Origin: Flavobacteriales bacterium UBA6051
GTDB lineage: Bacteria; Bacteroidota; Bacteroidia; Flavobacteriales_D; Crocinitomicaceae
Reading direction: 5' to 3'
DNA length: 64,000 nt
NCBI GenBank assembly: GCA_002427735.1
Contig: DIYP01000009.1
Location: forward strand, 8,389-72,388
The translations under genes were made by a program, and so were the position numbers. The notes beneath the pieces are model-generated. The model saw nothing but the letters and a program-made list of their open reading frames with translations, had not been told where the DNA came from and did not search any database. Of this stretch, positions 26,738 to 35,208 are shown one piece after another (position 1 is the first letter of the stretch; every line of letters begins with the position of its first letter).

Positions 26738-28435
26738 TTATTTCACAATTGCAGTGAAAGATGCGTTTTCAAGATACTTGATAAACTCACGGTCTTTAGC
26801 AGCTTTCGCTTTCAAAGATCCATCTTTCGCAAATGCATTTTTCAAGTTTCCTACAATTCCTTGAAGGTTGTCTTGACGAGCAGCTGCAACAGCCATCAAA
26901 TAATATCCTTGAGCAGTTTCCGCATCAGGAGAATCTCCGATAATTCCATCGATAGAATTATTTCCATTCAACAATTCAGCAAGCGCCTTGTTGAAAGATG
27001 CTTCAGATCCAAGGTTAGAAACAGCATCAGAGTAATCTCCATTTTGGATGTTTAGAACTCCTTTGTTGTAGTTCACTTCAGAACCAGCACCATTTGCTTG
27101 GTTCAAAAGATCCATTGATTTCTCACGGTCTCCTTCCATACCAGCGATAGCTCCAAGGTTATTCTTAGAAATCGGGTTGTCTTCGATACCATTTGCTTTC
27201 TCGAACTGTGCTTTCGCCTCAGCCATTTTGTTCATTTGGTACAATACAACTCCAACGTTGTTTGCTGTTCTGTAATCTTCTGGATAACGCTCCTCAGCAA
27301 TCTTATAAACTCTTAATTGCTCATTTAGGTCAGTGTACAACTGCGCACAGAACAATAGCTCTTCAAGATTCAATGTATCTGGGTTAGATACTGAGTTTGC
27401 TTTCATTTCCTCATCAGAGAATCCAGTTTCGTCATAAACTGCTACGATTTCAGCTCTACGAAGCTTAGGGAATACTTTCTTGTCAAGGTAGTTGAAAGTT
27501 TTACCCATGTCACGCATTGCTTTTTCACGCTCAACTGGATTGCTGATTGTTTCCAAAACACGCAATACAAGATTCTTGTCATCCTCATTCATTACTGAAT
27601 CAGCTTCCAATTCTCTCTTGAATCCGTCGTAATCCTCACCACTTCCTTTCTTGTTGTACATTTCGCCTTGTGCACCTTCGTGCTCAGCTTTCTTTGCAAC
27701 TTTCATTGAAGCCTCAGAACCAGTGTTTGCTCTGTCTGTAGAAAGTGTGTTGTTTTTATCTTCTTCACCTTCAGGAGAAGCAAAACCTGTAACATTTACA
27801 TTCTTTACTTCAATCTTCGGGTTTGTTTGAGCATCCGCTAAGAATGCCTCATAAGCTTTGATGTCGTCGTCTTTCATTTCTGAAGACTTAACAGCATCTC
27901 TTCCTTTATCATAGTTAATTACTGCCATGAATGTCTCCTCGGTAACACGTTGGAAAGCATCTTTAGCAACAATTACTTTGAAATCTTTATTTACCAAATA
28001 TGGAGTAATGATAGTTGCATCAGCAATTTTCATTGGCTCGATTTGATCCTTTTCTTTTTCTCCTTTGTACACTTTACCAGTTACCATAAGGTCCGTAGCT
28101 TCCATGTCTGGAGTGTAAGGAACACAATCTTCATACGTGATTTTTCCTCCTGCTTTGTACTGAATAACCTCTCCGTTTCCAGTTGCTTTTTCACCCTGTA
28201 CACGAATTGACTTCAATGCAGTAGAGCCAAGCATTGGAGTAACCTCAGCCCAAGCTTTTTTGTTAATACCTTTTTCAGGGAATGTAATATCCACTTTTAC
28301 GCACACAGAATCTCCGTGCATTTCCAATGGATCAGGAGTAACTGTATAATCCAAATCCTTAAGTAAGTCACAGCTTGTAGTCAGCAAACCTGCTGTAGCA
28401 ACAAGTGCAAATACTTTGATGCTTTGCTTTTTCAT
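26738..28435 (-). CDS. TPR lipoprotein with an OmpA-like segment
   Basis: A 565-residue protein with lipoprotein signal (lipobox TTSC). The part after the signal is beta-rich. Between about 200 and 260 the pattern VNVTGFASPEGEEDKNNTLS followed by DRA is similar to the peptidoglycan-binding OmpA region (GxASPEG...N..LS..RA), but the chain then takes a long helical course before the usual closing strand (KLRRAEIVAVYDE, near 350). The C-terminal 200 residues contain tetratricopeptide repeats (YRTANNVGVVLYQMNKMAEA, NNLGAIAGMEGDREKSMDL). Likely an abundant outer-membrane lipoprotein binding the cell wall. It has its own terminator and is monocistronic by layout. Confidence 0.72.
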   Translation of the reverse strand: MKKQSIKVFALVATAGLLTTSCDLLKDLDYTVTPDPLEMHGDSVCVKVDITFPEKGINKKAWAEVTPMLGSTALKSIRVQGEKATGNGEVIQYKAGGKITYEDCVPYTPDMEATDLMVTGKVYKGEKEKDQIEPMKIADATIITPYLVNKDFKVIVAKDAFQRVTEETFMAVINYDKGRDAVKSSEMKDDDIKAYEAFLADAQTNPKIEVKNVNVTGFASPEGEEDKNNTLSTDRANTGSEASMKVAKKAEHEGAQGEMYNKKGSGEDYDGFKRELEADSVMNEDDKNLVLRVLETISNPVEREKAMRDMGKTFNYLDKKVFPKLRRAEIVAVYDETGFSDEEMKANSVSNPDTLNLEELLFCAQLYTDLNEQLRVYKIAEERYPEDYRTANNVGVVLYQMNKMAEAKAQFEKANGIEDNPISKNNLGAIAGMEGDREKSMDLLNQANGAGSEVNYNKGVLNIQNGDYSDAVSNLGSEASFNKALAELLNGNNSIDGIIGDSPDAETAQGYYLMAVAAARQDNLQGIVGNLKNAFAKDGSLKAKAAKDREFIKYLENASFTAIVK

Positions 28436-28514
28436 AAGTAAGTTAAATAAATTCTAATTCAAATTTCAACTGCAATTATACACAAATTTTTCGTATTAAA
28501 TTGGTGCGAATAGA

Positions 28515-29027
28515 TTAATAATACGGGCGTATTTTAAATTCGCTCTCCACGATTTCAGTTTTGTCTTTACAATCTTTAAGTAACTGCTCCACTGTAGAAT
28601 GCGTCAAAGGATCTTCGAAGGAACTTTCTAAATCGTTTAAGGGTTGTAAAACAAATTTTCGCTCATGGAATCTTGGGTGAGGAACGGTAAGCATACTTTC
28701 GTTAATGACGTCCTTCCCAAAAAAAATGATGTCGATATCGATCGTTCTTGAAATATAGCCTGAATTCGAACGAATACGTCCTAAATGCTCTTCAATCAGA
28801 TTGATGTGCTCAAGTAATTCTAAAGCAGTGAGGTTTGTCTTGAGTATCAGGCAAAGGTTCAGAAATTTTGTTTCAGCCTTGAAACCGATAGGAGGCGTTT
28901 CGTAAACGCGAGAAATTTTCTCAATGCTTCCAATCTTTTCGAGTGCAATACAGGCATTGGATAGATGTTTTTCTCGATTGCCTAGATTGCTTCCTAAACT
29001 CAGAAACGCATTGGTTAATCTTTCCAT
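28515..29027 (-). CDS. folK: HPPK, dihydropterin pyrophosphokinase
   Basis: Folate pathway enzyme transferring pyrophosphate from ATP to 6-hydroxymethyl-dihydropterin. The 170-residue protein shows SLGSNLGNREKHL at the N-terminus, SRVYETPPIG, the metal-binding RTIDIDIIFFG, and PHPRFHERKFVLQPL. It is the distal gene of a run ssb-gldE-gldD-folK; its ATG lies 13 bases inside the end of gldD, so translation is probably coupled. Confidence 0.95.
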   Translation of the reverse strand: MERLTNAFLSLGSNLGNREKHLSNACIALEKIGSIEKISRVYETPPIGFKAETKFLNLCLILKTNLTALELLEHINLIEEHLGRIRSNSGYISRTIDIDIIFFGKDVINESMLTVPHPRFHERKFVLQPLNDLESSFEDPLTHSTVEQLLKDCKDKTEIVESEFKIRPYY

Positions 29028-29584
29028 TTAAAGCTATTGATCATGTGTTCAAGATCTACTTTTAAGTAATCGAGACTAGGCTTGAGAGAGTCATAGTTCG
29101 GGACAGAATTGAAATATACAACACCACTTACGAATTGATCAACGGAATCCGTTAGGTAAAACTGAAATGGTGAAGCAACATCTCCCTGAAGCTCGAAAAA
29201 AGTACAATAAACATCATTTTCCGGGACCAGTATCTTCCAATCGTTTATGGCGGAGGCCATTACCTTATGTTCATCAATTTTATCATTGACGAAATTTACA
29301 TACGCTGATAACGGATCTGTCATTTCTATGTATGAAAGGTGTACGGAACCGTTGAGAGGTCCCAGATCAATATCCTTATGACAAGTGGCCCCATTTTCGT
29401 CGTTCACAGGTTTTACCGTATAAATCTCTGGTGTTTCAAGGATGTAGGGGCAATCATCTTCGTACGCCGCATAAGCATGTTCAGGTAAATCTAATCGAAG
29501 ATATGTTGGTGGTTTAGGTACGTAGTTTTCCTCCTCACACGCAATCAAGGTAAAAACGGCTAGAACTAAAATAAAATATCTCAT
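29015..29584 (-). CDS. gldD: GldD, gliding motility lipoprotein
   Basis: Lipoprotein of 189 residues (lipobox LIAC) needed for gliding and secretion in F. johnsoniae; its molecular role is not known. The mature start PKPPTYLRLDLPEHAY is the family signature, followed by CPYILETPE, CHKDIDLGPLNGSVHLSY and a C-terminal VSGVVYFNSVPNYDSLKP. Overlaps gldE by four bases and folK by 13, consistent with strong coupling within the operon. Confidence 0.94.
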   Translation of the reverse strand: MRYFILVLAVFTLIACEEENYVPKPPTYLRLDLPEHAYAAYEDDCPYILETPEIYTVKPVNDENGATCHKDIDLGPLNGSVHLSYIEMTDPLSAYVNFVNDKIDEHKVMASAINDWKILVPENDVYCTFFELQGDVASPFQFYLTDSVDQFVSGVVYFNSVPNYDSLKPSLDYLKVDLEHMINSFKWKD

Positions 29585-30918
29585 GTTTCTGGTGCTAATT
29601 TTACGGCTTTGATCATTTTAATTCGCTTCTTATCACTCGATTCAACAATCAATTTTAAGTTGCCGACTTCCACATATTCATTGTTTTTGAGGATTCTCCC
29701 TGCTATTTCAATAATAAAGCCGCCCAATGTTTCTGCAGTCTTGCTGTTAAACTCACTATCCTGCCCATCAATATCCATAACTTTGTAAAAGTCGATCAAT
29801 GCCGTTTTTCCTTCAAACAGATAGTTGTGTTCATCGATTTTTGTGTACACTACTTCTACGTCATCAAATTCGTCAGTGATCTCACCTACAATTTCTTCAA
29901 GAATATCTTCCAACGTAACTATACCACTTGTTCCACCATATTCGTCGACGACCATAGCAAGATGAAAGCGTTTTTCCTGAAATTCTTTCAAGAGGTCATC
30001 AATTTTCTTGTTTTCAGGAACGAAAAAAGGCTTCCTGATCAGGCTTAACCAATCAATGGTTTCCTCCTTGCCTAAGTCCGGTAAAAGGTCTTTAATGAAT
30101 AAGACTCCACGGATATTATCAAAATTTTCTTCGTAAACCGGAATACGGGAATGCCCGCACTCTAGAATTTTTTCCATAACACCTTCAAAGCTTGTTGATG
30201 CTTCTATAGCGTTAACATCCATTCTTGGTTTCATTATTTGTCGCACTTCCGTGTTACCAAACTTAACGATACCTTCCAGAATTTTATGGTCGCTGTCTTC
30301 TTCTCCCGATTCTTTGGTTAAGGCAAGTGCTTGCTCCAATTCGTCAGATGAGATGTCTATTTTTCCTTTTCTCGCCCTTTTTTGGATGAGTTCGGTTCCT
30401 TTTACAAGGCCAGATCTAATCCAGGATACAGGAGGTGTTTTATCCAGGTAGTAAAGAGATCTTCCCATCATTTTAGAGAAGCGCCGTGCGTTCTTTGTAG
30501 CGTATATTTTAGGGATTACTTCCCCCAATAAAAGAAGGACAAGTGTAATGACTACGACTTCAACAAAAAAGTGCACAGCTGCAGTTTCTTGCGCAGGCGG
30601 ATATACTTTTGAGAGTAGTGCACTTGAGAGTATTACAATGCCAACATTTACAAAGTTGTTTGAAATTAAGATGGTAGCCAGCAAATGTTTTGGCTTTTTC
30701 AACAATTTGGTAACGATATCGGCCTTTTTGCTTTCATCTTCCTTCAGTGATTCTTTGTCTGTTGGACTTAATGAAAAAAAGGCGGCTTCAGATCCTGATA
30801 TTAATGCTGAAGCAAGAAGTAAAACGCAGAGTACGGACAGAAGAATGATTTCGACGGTTCCGAAACCGGCATAACTGATTGCCCCTTCAAGGGGCATACT
30901 ACTCGGAGGTTCTATCAT
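29581..30918 (-). CDS. gldE: GldE, CNNM/CorC-type membrane protein with CBS domains
   Basis: A 445-residue inner-membrane protein. The N-terminal DUF21/CNNM part has membrane segments at about 20-40, 85-110 and 120-145. Two CBS domains follow (IMKPRMDVNAIEAS and GVLFIKDLLPDLG as landmarks; then HLAMVVDEYGGTSGIVTLED), and the C-terminal CorC/HlyC domain (from about 360, with TLGGFIIEIAGRI). Relatives act as magnesium or divalent-ion exporters; in flavobacteria gldE is co-transcribed with gldD and supports gliding. A 17-base palindrome lies within codons about 8-13. It is 15 bases downstream of ssb. Confidence 0.94.
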   Translation of the reverse strand: MIEPPSSMPLEGAISYAGFGTVEIILLSVLCVLLLASALISGSEAAFFSLSPTDKESLKEDESKKADIVTKLLKKPKHLLATILISNNFVNVGIVILSSALLSKVYPPAQETAAVHFFVEVVVITLVLLLLGEVIPKIYATKNARRFSKMMGRSLYYLDKTPPVSWIRSGLVKGTELIQKRARKGKIDISSDELEQALALTKESGEEDSDHKILEGIVKFGNTEVRQIMKPRMDVNAIEASTSFEGVMEKILECGHSRIPVYEENFDNIRGVLFIKDLLPDLGKEETIDWLSLIRKPFFVPENKKIDDLLKEFQEKRFHLAMVVDEYGGTSGIVTLEDILEEIVGEITDEFDDVEVVYTKIDEHNYLFEGKTALIDFYKVMDIDGQDSEFNSKTAETLGGFIIEIAGRILKNNEYVEVGNLKLIVESSDKKRIKMIKAVKLAPET

Positions 30919-30933
30919 TTTCGTTCAATGAAA

Positions 30934-31383
30934 TTAAAACGGTAAATCGTCATCTTCCTTATTTAAGATATCGTCTACTTTGGATGGTTGTTCAGGAGTT
31001 CCTTGAGAGCTATAGGGTGCAGCGCTTGTTTCTTGACGATTGTCGGCGGGTCTCGAAAGAATCGTCATTTCATCTGCAACGACTTCGGTTGTGTAACGAG
31101 TATTTCCTTCTTTATCTTGCCATGAACGCTTTTTCAACTTTCCTTCAATGTAAACCTTACTTCCTTTTCGAACATATTTCTCTACCACTTCGGCAAGTCC
31201 TCTCCAAACTACAATGTCGTGCCAGTCAGTATTCTCAACTTTCTGTCCAGTATTTCTATCTGTATACACTTCGGAAGTCGCAATTGGGAAGTTGGCAACA
31301 ACTGCGCCGTTTTCCAAATGTCTTACCTCAGGGTCTTTACCGAGGTTACCTATCAAAATAACTTTGTTTACACTTCCAGCCAT
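30934..31383 (-). CDS. ssb: Single-stranded DNA-binding protein
   Basis: Homotetrameric OB-fold protein of 149 residues used in replication and repair. Landmarks are NKVILIGNLGKDPEVRHLEN, WHDIVVWRGLAEVVEKYV, KVYIEGKLKKRSW and a disordered tail ending in DDDLPF, the acidic tip that recruits partner proteins. It stands between mutY and gldE in the conserved flavobacterial block. Confidence 0.97.
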   Translation of the reverse strand: MAGSVNKVILIGNLGKDPEVRHLENGAVVANFPIATSEVYTDRNTGQKVENTDWHDIVVWRGLAEVVEKYVRKGSKVYIEGKLKKRSWQDKEGNTRYTTEVVADEMTILSRPADNRQETSAAPYSSQGTPEQPSKVDDILNKEDDDLPF

Positions 31384-31430
31384 GTTTTTTTGTCTGTTTT
31401 AAAAGAATATTAAATGTACAAAAAAATCCA

Positions 31431-32447
31431 TCAATCAATGGTGTTCTCTTCGAGGTAACGATCAACGAGTCTCGGGAGTGGATAGTCCTGTATTTTTTCA
31501 TGTTCAATCTCTATCCAATGTTCCTTTCTTTCTTCGGGAAGGAAGGGGTAGTGGTGAAATACTGTATGAATTCGTTGATGACTGAGCACGTGAATAATTT
31601 CTGCAGACTCACGGCTTTGATTATCGCGTAGAGAACTTATCGCTGAATTATCATTCGTATCAAATTCTTCAAGCGGAAACTGAAACATATTTTGCCAAAT
31701 TCCTTTCTCCGTTCTCTTTTCAATCAAAGTTTTTCCTTGATCGGAGAATACTTTGAAATGAAAGAAGCGGTTTCGAACTTTTGTTTTCTTGCTTTTAACT
31801 GGTCGATTGGTAATTGTTTGTTTTGCTCTCGCCAAGCACATTTCTGTTAAGGGACAATCTTCGCAAACAGGTTTTGGTGTGCATATCAGTGCTCCCAGTT
31901 CCATAATTGCTTGGTTGTGCTCTCCAGGTTGTTCGCTGCTGATCAATTCATCCGCGAGTTTCTGGAATTCTTTAACTCCTGCAGTGCTATCCATAGGGGT
32001 ATCGATGTCAAAAACTCTACTTAACACTCTGTAAACATTTCCGTCCACCACGGCTTGTACTTCGCCAAAAGCAAAAGATGCAATGGCAGCTGCTGTATAC
32101 TTTCCAACACCTTTCAGCCCGAGTATTTCTTTAAACGTCTGAGGGAACTTTCCATCTAATTCATTCTGAATGAATTTTGCTGAAAAATGAAGGTTTCGTG
32201 CGCGGCTATAATAACCAAGCCCCTGCCAATCGTTTAAGACATCAATTTCTTGCGCATTTGCCAGATCCTTAACAGTTGGGTAATGGCGCACAAACTTTTC
32301 GTAATATGCCATTCCTTGATCTACTCGGGTCTGTTGAAGTATGATCTCAGACAGCCAAATTAAATAAGGATCAGTCGTTTGCCTCCATGGAAGGTTTCTT
32401 CCGTTTTGTCTATACCAATTCGTGATTAATAGAGAAAAATTGCTCAT
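31431..32447 (-). CDS. mutY: Adenine DNA glycosylase MutY
   Basis: Removes adenine mispaired with 8-oxoguanine. The 338-residue protein has the helix-hairpin-helix (LKGVGKYTAAAIASFAFGE) and catalytic aspartate region (VVDGNVYRVLSRVF). The 4Fe-4S cysteines are in CTPKPVCEDCPLTEMC, giving spacings 5-2-5; the first loop is one residue shorter than the 6-2-5 of E. coli MutY. The C-terminal NUDIX-like domain for 8-oxoG recognition begins about residue 225 (FHFKVFSDQG). Divergent from hup. Confidence 0.95.
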   Translation of the reverse strand: MSNFSLLITNWYRQNGRNLPWRQTTDPYLIWLSEIILQQTRVDQGMAYYEKFVRHYPTVKDLANAQEIDVLNDWQGLGYYSRARNLHFSAKFIQNELDGKFPQTFKEILGLKGVGKYTAAAIASFAFGEVQAVVDGNVYRVLSRVFDIDTPMDSTAGVKEFQKLADELISSEQPGEHNQAIMELGALICTPKPVCEDCPLTEMCLARAKQTITNRPVKSKKTKVRNRFFHFKVFSDQGKTLIEKRTEKGIWQNMFQFPLEEFDTNDNSAISSLRDNQSRESAEIIHVLSHQRIHTVFHHYPFLPEERKEHWIEIEHEKIQDYPLPRLVDRYLEENTID

Positions 32448-32474
32448 TGAGGGAAAAAACCGAAAATTTTAAGA

Positions 32475-32482
32475 CAAAAGTA
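32475..32482 (-). promoter_or_regulatory. -7 box for mutY
   Basis: The minus strand reads TACTTTTG here, fitting TAnnTTTG, 28 bases before the mutY start. It is back to back with the hup promoter 24 bases away. Confidence 0.45.
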
Positions 32483-32505
32483 ATTATTAAATGAAAAGAG
32501 AACTT

Positions 32506-32513
32506 TAATTTTG
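32506..32513 (+). promoter_or_regulatory. -7 box for hup
   Basis: TAATTTTG fits TAnnTTTG, 45 bases before the hup ATG. An AAGGAG lies just before the ATG (32550-32555), which looks like a Shine-Dalgarno sequence but with an unusually short spacer of two bases. Confidence 0.45.
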
Positions 32514-32557
32514 CCGCCAATATTAAACTAAAGTAAATACCAAAAAATCAAGGAGAT

Positions 32558-32848
32558 ATGACAAAAGCAGATATTGTAACGAACATTGTTGAAGAAACTG
32601 GTTTAGAAAGAGTTGAGGCATTGAAAGCTGTTGAGGCGTTTATGACCACAATTAAGTCTTCTTTGTCACAAGGGCAGAATGTATACCTAAGAGGTTTCGG
32701 AAGCTTTGTTGTTAAAGAAAGAGCTGAGAAAACAGGACGAAACATTTCGAAGAATACTGCAATTATCATCCCTGCACACAATATCCCTTCATTCAAGCCT
32801 GCAAAGACATTTGTAGAGGACGTTAAGTCGAATGTTAAGGTAAAATAA
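32558..32848 (+). CDS. hup: HU-family DNA-binding protein
   Basis: Nucleoid protein of 96 residues that bends DNA as a dimer. Typical features are MTKADIVTNIVEETG, the core VYLRGFGSFVVKERAEKTGRNI and the DNA-binding arm with Pro followed by FKPAKTFVEDV. It opens the right-hand block hup, small ribosomal protein, rng, recX. A strong hairpin with T-run lies 50 bases after its stop. Confidence 0.95.
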   Translation: MTKADIVTNIVEETGLERVEALKAVEAFMTTIKSSLSQGQNVYLRGFGSFVVKERAEKTGRNISKNTAIIIPAHNIPSFKPAKTFVEDVKSNVKVK

Positions 32849-32890
32849 TTGAAAGATTCGATTGAGAAGCGACTTTTCGATTGAATTTGT

Positions 32891-32898
32891 TACTTTTG
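32891..32898 (+). promoter_or_regulatory. -7 box for the small basic ribosomal protein/rng unit
   Basis: TACTTTTG fits TAnnTTTG. Its last base is the first base of the upstream arm of the terminator at 32898-32946. Transcription starting four to seven bases downstream would begin within that arm and could not form the full hairpin. Confidence 0.45.
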
Positions 32899-32946
32899 CA
32901 CTCTCGTATGCCGAACATGATCGGATTTTCGAGAGTGCTTTTTTTT
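32898..32946 (+). terminator. Intrinsic terminator after hup
   Basis: GCACTCTCG (32898-32906) pairs perfectly with CGAGAGTGC (32930-32938), followed by eight T. Within the loop CCGA and TCGG (32911-32924) can form a small second stem. It should stop read-through from hup. A 21-codon reading frame (32908-32973) starts in the loop. Confidence 0.88.
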
Positions 32947-33008
32947 CCAACTATGGAAGAAAAGCCTCACTAAGAAGCATTTAAGAGTTTAATAAAATAT
33001 AAAGAATT

Positions 33009-33101
33009 ATGCCAAGCGGTAAAAAAAGAAAAAGACATAAGATGTCTACTCACAAGCGTAAGAAAAGACTAAGAAAAAACCGTCACAAGAAGAAGAAGTA
33101 A
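33009..33101 (+). CDS. AURKAIP1/COX24-type small basic ribosomal protein (30 aa)
   Basis: A 30-residue peptide starting MPSGKKRKRHKM and ending RKNRHKKKK, with 19 or more Lys/Arg. This is the short protein found between hup and rng in many Bacteroidota and annotated AURKAIP1/COX24 domain; it corresponds to the C-terminal part of mitochondrial ribosomal protein mS38 and to small bS22-like proteins of the 30S subunit. The start follows an A/T-rich region, common for highly translated genes in the phylum. It is too short for most automated gene finding. A terminator follows before rng. Confidence 0.9.
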   Translation: MPSGKKRKRHKMSTHKRKKRLRKNRHKKKK

Positions 33102-33123
33102 TCTTCTCATTTGATATTCTTAG

Positions 33124-33154
33124 AAACTTAGTGGATGTATCCGCTAAGTTTTTT
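33124..33154 (+). terminator. Intrinsic terminator between the small ribosomal protein and rng
   Basis: AAACTTAG (33124-33131) pairs with CTAAGTTT (33144-33151); the stem extends inward by TGGA/TCCG with one G-U pair around a TGTA loop, and six T follow. rng starts 25 bases later, so it must rely on read-through or a promoter in this short stretch. Confidence 0.85.
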
Positions 33155-33178
33155 ACGTATTTATAAAATTAGGCTTTC

Positions 33179-34723
33179 ATGAGTTTAGAATTAGTAGTCG
33201 ATGTCCGCAAAAGCGGCGTCTGGCTTGCTCTGCTCAATGACGGAAAGCTTATTGAGTTGCATGAAGAACAGGGGAATAATGAATTCTCCGTAGGTGATAT
33301 TTACCTTGGGAAGGTACGAAAAGTAGTTCCTAGTCTGAATGCCTCATTTGTAGATGTCGGCTATGATAAAGATGCGTTTTTGCATTATTTGGATCTAGGC
33401 CCTCAATTCAACTCACTTAATAAGTTTTCGCGTGACACATTGCGTAACAAGCAGAATGTTGCCGATTTGCAATATTTCAAGCAAGAGAATGATATTCCGA
33501 AAGATGGAAAAATCAATAATGTAATATCTTCTTCTGCTCCAATTTTAGTGCAAGTAGCGAAGGAACCAATTTCGTCAAAAGGTCCTCGTCTCTGCGCTGA
33601 AATTACCCTCGCTGGAAGGTTTCTTGTTCTTGTACCTTTTTCAAACAAGATCAGCATTTCTCAAAAGATCAAAGATCAAGAGGAGAGAGATCGTCTGAAA
33701 GACGTGATGAAAAGCATTAAGCCAAAGAATTTTGGTGTCATTATTCGCACAGTAGCTCAGGGTAAAAAAATTGAACTACTTGATCAGGATTTGAATAATC
33801 TCCTGGCCAAGTGGAAAAAAATGCACGCCAATCTCAAAGGGGCGAAACCACCAATGAGAATTCTTGGTGAAATCGATAAGACTTCATCCATTTTACGTGA
33901 TTTGTTGAATGCCGATTTTTCGAACATTCACGTGAATGATGCAGCGTTAGCTGAGAGCTTGAAAGAATATGTTTCTGACATTGCACCGGGGCGAGAAAAG
34001 ATCATCAAGAAGTATGATGGTAAACTGGACATTTTTGAAAAGTTTGGCGTTAGTCGACAAATCAAAGCGTTGTTTGGTAAGAAAGTGCCATTGCCAAGTG
34101 GTGGTTACTTGATTATAGAGCACACTGAAGCAATGCATGTTGTGGATGTGAACAGTGGTAATCGCAAAGGAGCAGACGGTCAAGAGAATAATGCTTTGGC
34201 TACTAACCTTGAGGCGGCGGAAGAGATTGCACGGGTTCTTCAACTCCGCGATATGGGGGGAATTGTGTGTATTGACTTTATCGATATGCATGAGCGCGCG
34301 AACAATAAACAACTGCATGCCACGCTAAAGGCGGCGATGAGTAAGGATCGTGCAAAGCATAACATCATTCCTCCTTCAAAGTTTGGAGTGGTGGAGATTA
34401 CTCGTCAACGCGTTCGTCCTCAAACGAATATCATCACTGCAGAAGTGTGCCCAACGTGTAATGGAACTGGAGAAGTGCAAGCATCAATTCTTTATGCAGA
34501 AGAAATCGAGAATAACCTTGATTATTTAGTTTCTCGTGGAGAAAAAGGAATCGCATTACTTGTTCATCCTTATCTAGAGGCTTATTTCAAAAAAGGAATT
34601 ATTTCAAGACAGGTAAAATGGTTGTTTAAATACAAGACATGGATTCCTGTTAGAGGACTTTCTTCTAAGCACTTGTTGCAATATGCATTTGTGAATAAAA
34701 GCAACGATGAGATAACGCTCTGA
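33179..34723 (+). CDS. rng: Ribonuclease E/G family endoribonuclease
   Basis: RNA-processing and decay enzyme (514 aa). It has the S1 domain near the N-terminus (VGDIYLGKVRKVVPSLNASFVDVG), the RNase H-like and catalytic part with GGYLIIEHTEAMHVVDVNSG and IVCIDFIDM (metal-binding aspartates), and the zinc link CPTCNGTG. It lacks the long C-terminal scaffold of RNase E, hence RNase G-like. Between about 85 and 125 it has an insertion inside the S1 domain relative to E. coli RNase G. Its TGA overlaps the recX ATG by one base. Confidence 0.94.
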   Translation: MSLELVVDVRKSGVWLALLNDGKLIELHEEQGNNEFSVGDIYLGKVRKVVPSLNASFVDVGYDKDAFLHYLDLGPQFNSLNKFSRDTLRNKQNVADLQYFKQENDIPKDGKINNVISSSAPILVQVAKEPISSKGPRLCAEITLAGRFLVLVPFSNKISISQKIKDQEERDRLKDVMKSIKPKNFGVIIRTVAQGKKIELLDQDLNNLLAKWKKMHANLKGAKPPMRILGEIDKTSSILRDLLNADFSNIHVNDAALAESLKEYVSDIAPGREKIIKKYDGKLDIFEKFGVSRQIKALFGKKVPLPSGGYLIIEHTEAMHVVDVNSGNRKGADGQENNALATNLEAAEEIARVLQLRDMGGIVCIDFIDMHERANNKQLHATLKAAMSKDRAKHNIIPPSKFGVVEITRQRVRPQTNIITAEVCPTCNGTGEVQASILYAEEIENNLDYLVSRGEKGIALLVHPYLEAYFKKGIISRQVKWLFKYKTWIPVRGLSSKHLLQYAFVNKSNDEITL

Positions 34724-35208
34724 TGTCTCAGGGTAGTAAATACTCATTACTGGAGGTCAAATCCAAATTGGAAGCACTTTGTGCCTATCAAGAACGCTGT
34801 TCGCACGAGTTGGATCAAAAAATGAAATTGTGGGGAGTCGATTACGAAGACCGTAATCGACTTCTTGCGCATTTAATCGAGTATAACTTCCTGAATGAAG
34901 AACGGTTTGCTGAGGCTTTCGTTTCCGGAAAGGTCAATATCAAAAAGTGGGGACGCATAAAAATACGTCAACACCTTAAGCAGAAATTCATCTCTGATTA
35001 TTCCATTAAAAAAGGTTTAGAGAGTATTAACCAAGAGGTATATTGGAACAATCTTCGTGGACTTACGGAAAGAAAGCATGCAGCGCTTTCCAGTGAGCCT
35101 GACGGTTACCCTAAAAAAGCAAAAATCTATCGCTTCCTATCCTCCAAAGGATATGAAACAGATTTAATCAAAGAAATCGTAGAAGAGGTTCTGAACGACT
35201 TCTCTTAA
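34723..35208 (+). CDS. recX: RecX family regulatory protein
   Basis: A 161-residue all-helical protein that binds RecA filaments and limits recombination. Family features are LEALCAYQERCSHEL (first helical repeat), YNFLNEERFAEAFVSGKVNIKKWG, and the C-terminal KAKIYRFLSSKGYETDLIKEIVEE. The order rng-recX with TGATG overlap suggests translational coupling; recA is not nearby. The stop overlaps by four bases the stop of the convergent DUF1214 gene. Confidence 0.9.
   Translation: MSQGSKYSLLEVKSKLEALCAYQERCSHELDQKMKLWGVDYEDRNRLLAHLIEYNFLNEERFAEAFVSGKVNIKKWGRIKIRQHLKQKFISDYSIKKGLESINQEVYWNNLRGLTERKHAALSSEPDGYPKKAKIYRFLSSKGYETDLIKEIVEEVLNDFS

Noticed and set aside
30879..31361. 160-codon plus-strand open frame opposite ssb
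   Set aside because: Antisense to ssb, whose OB-fold motifs and DDDLPF tail are unmistakable; the translation has no family features.
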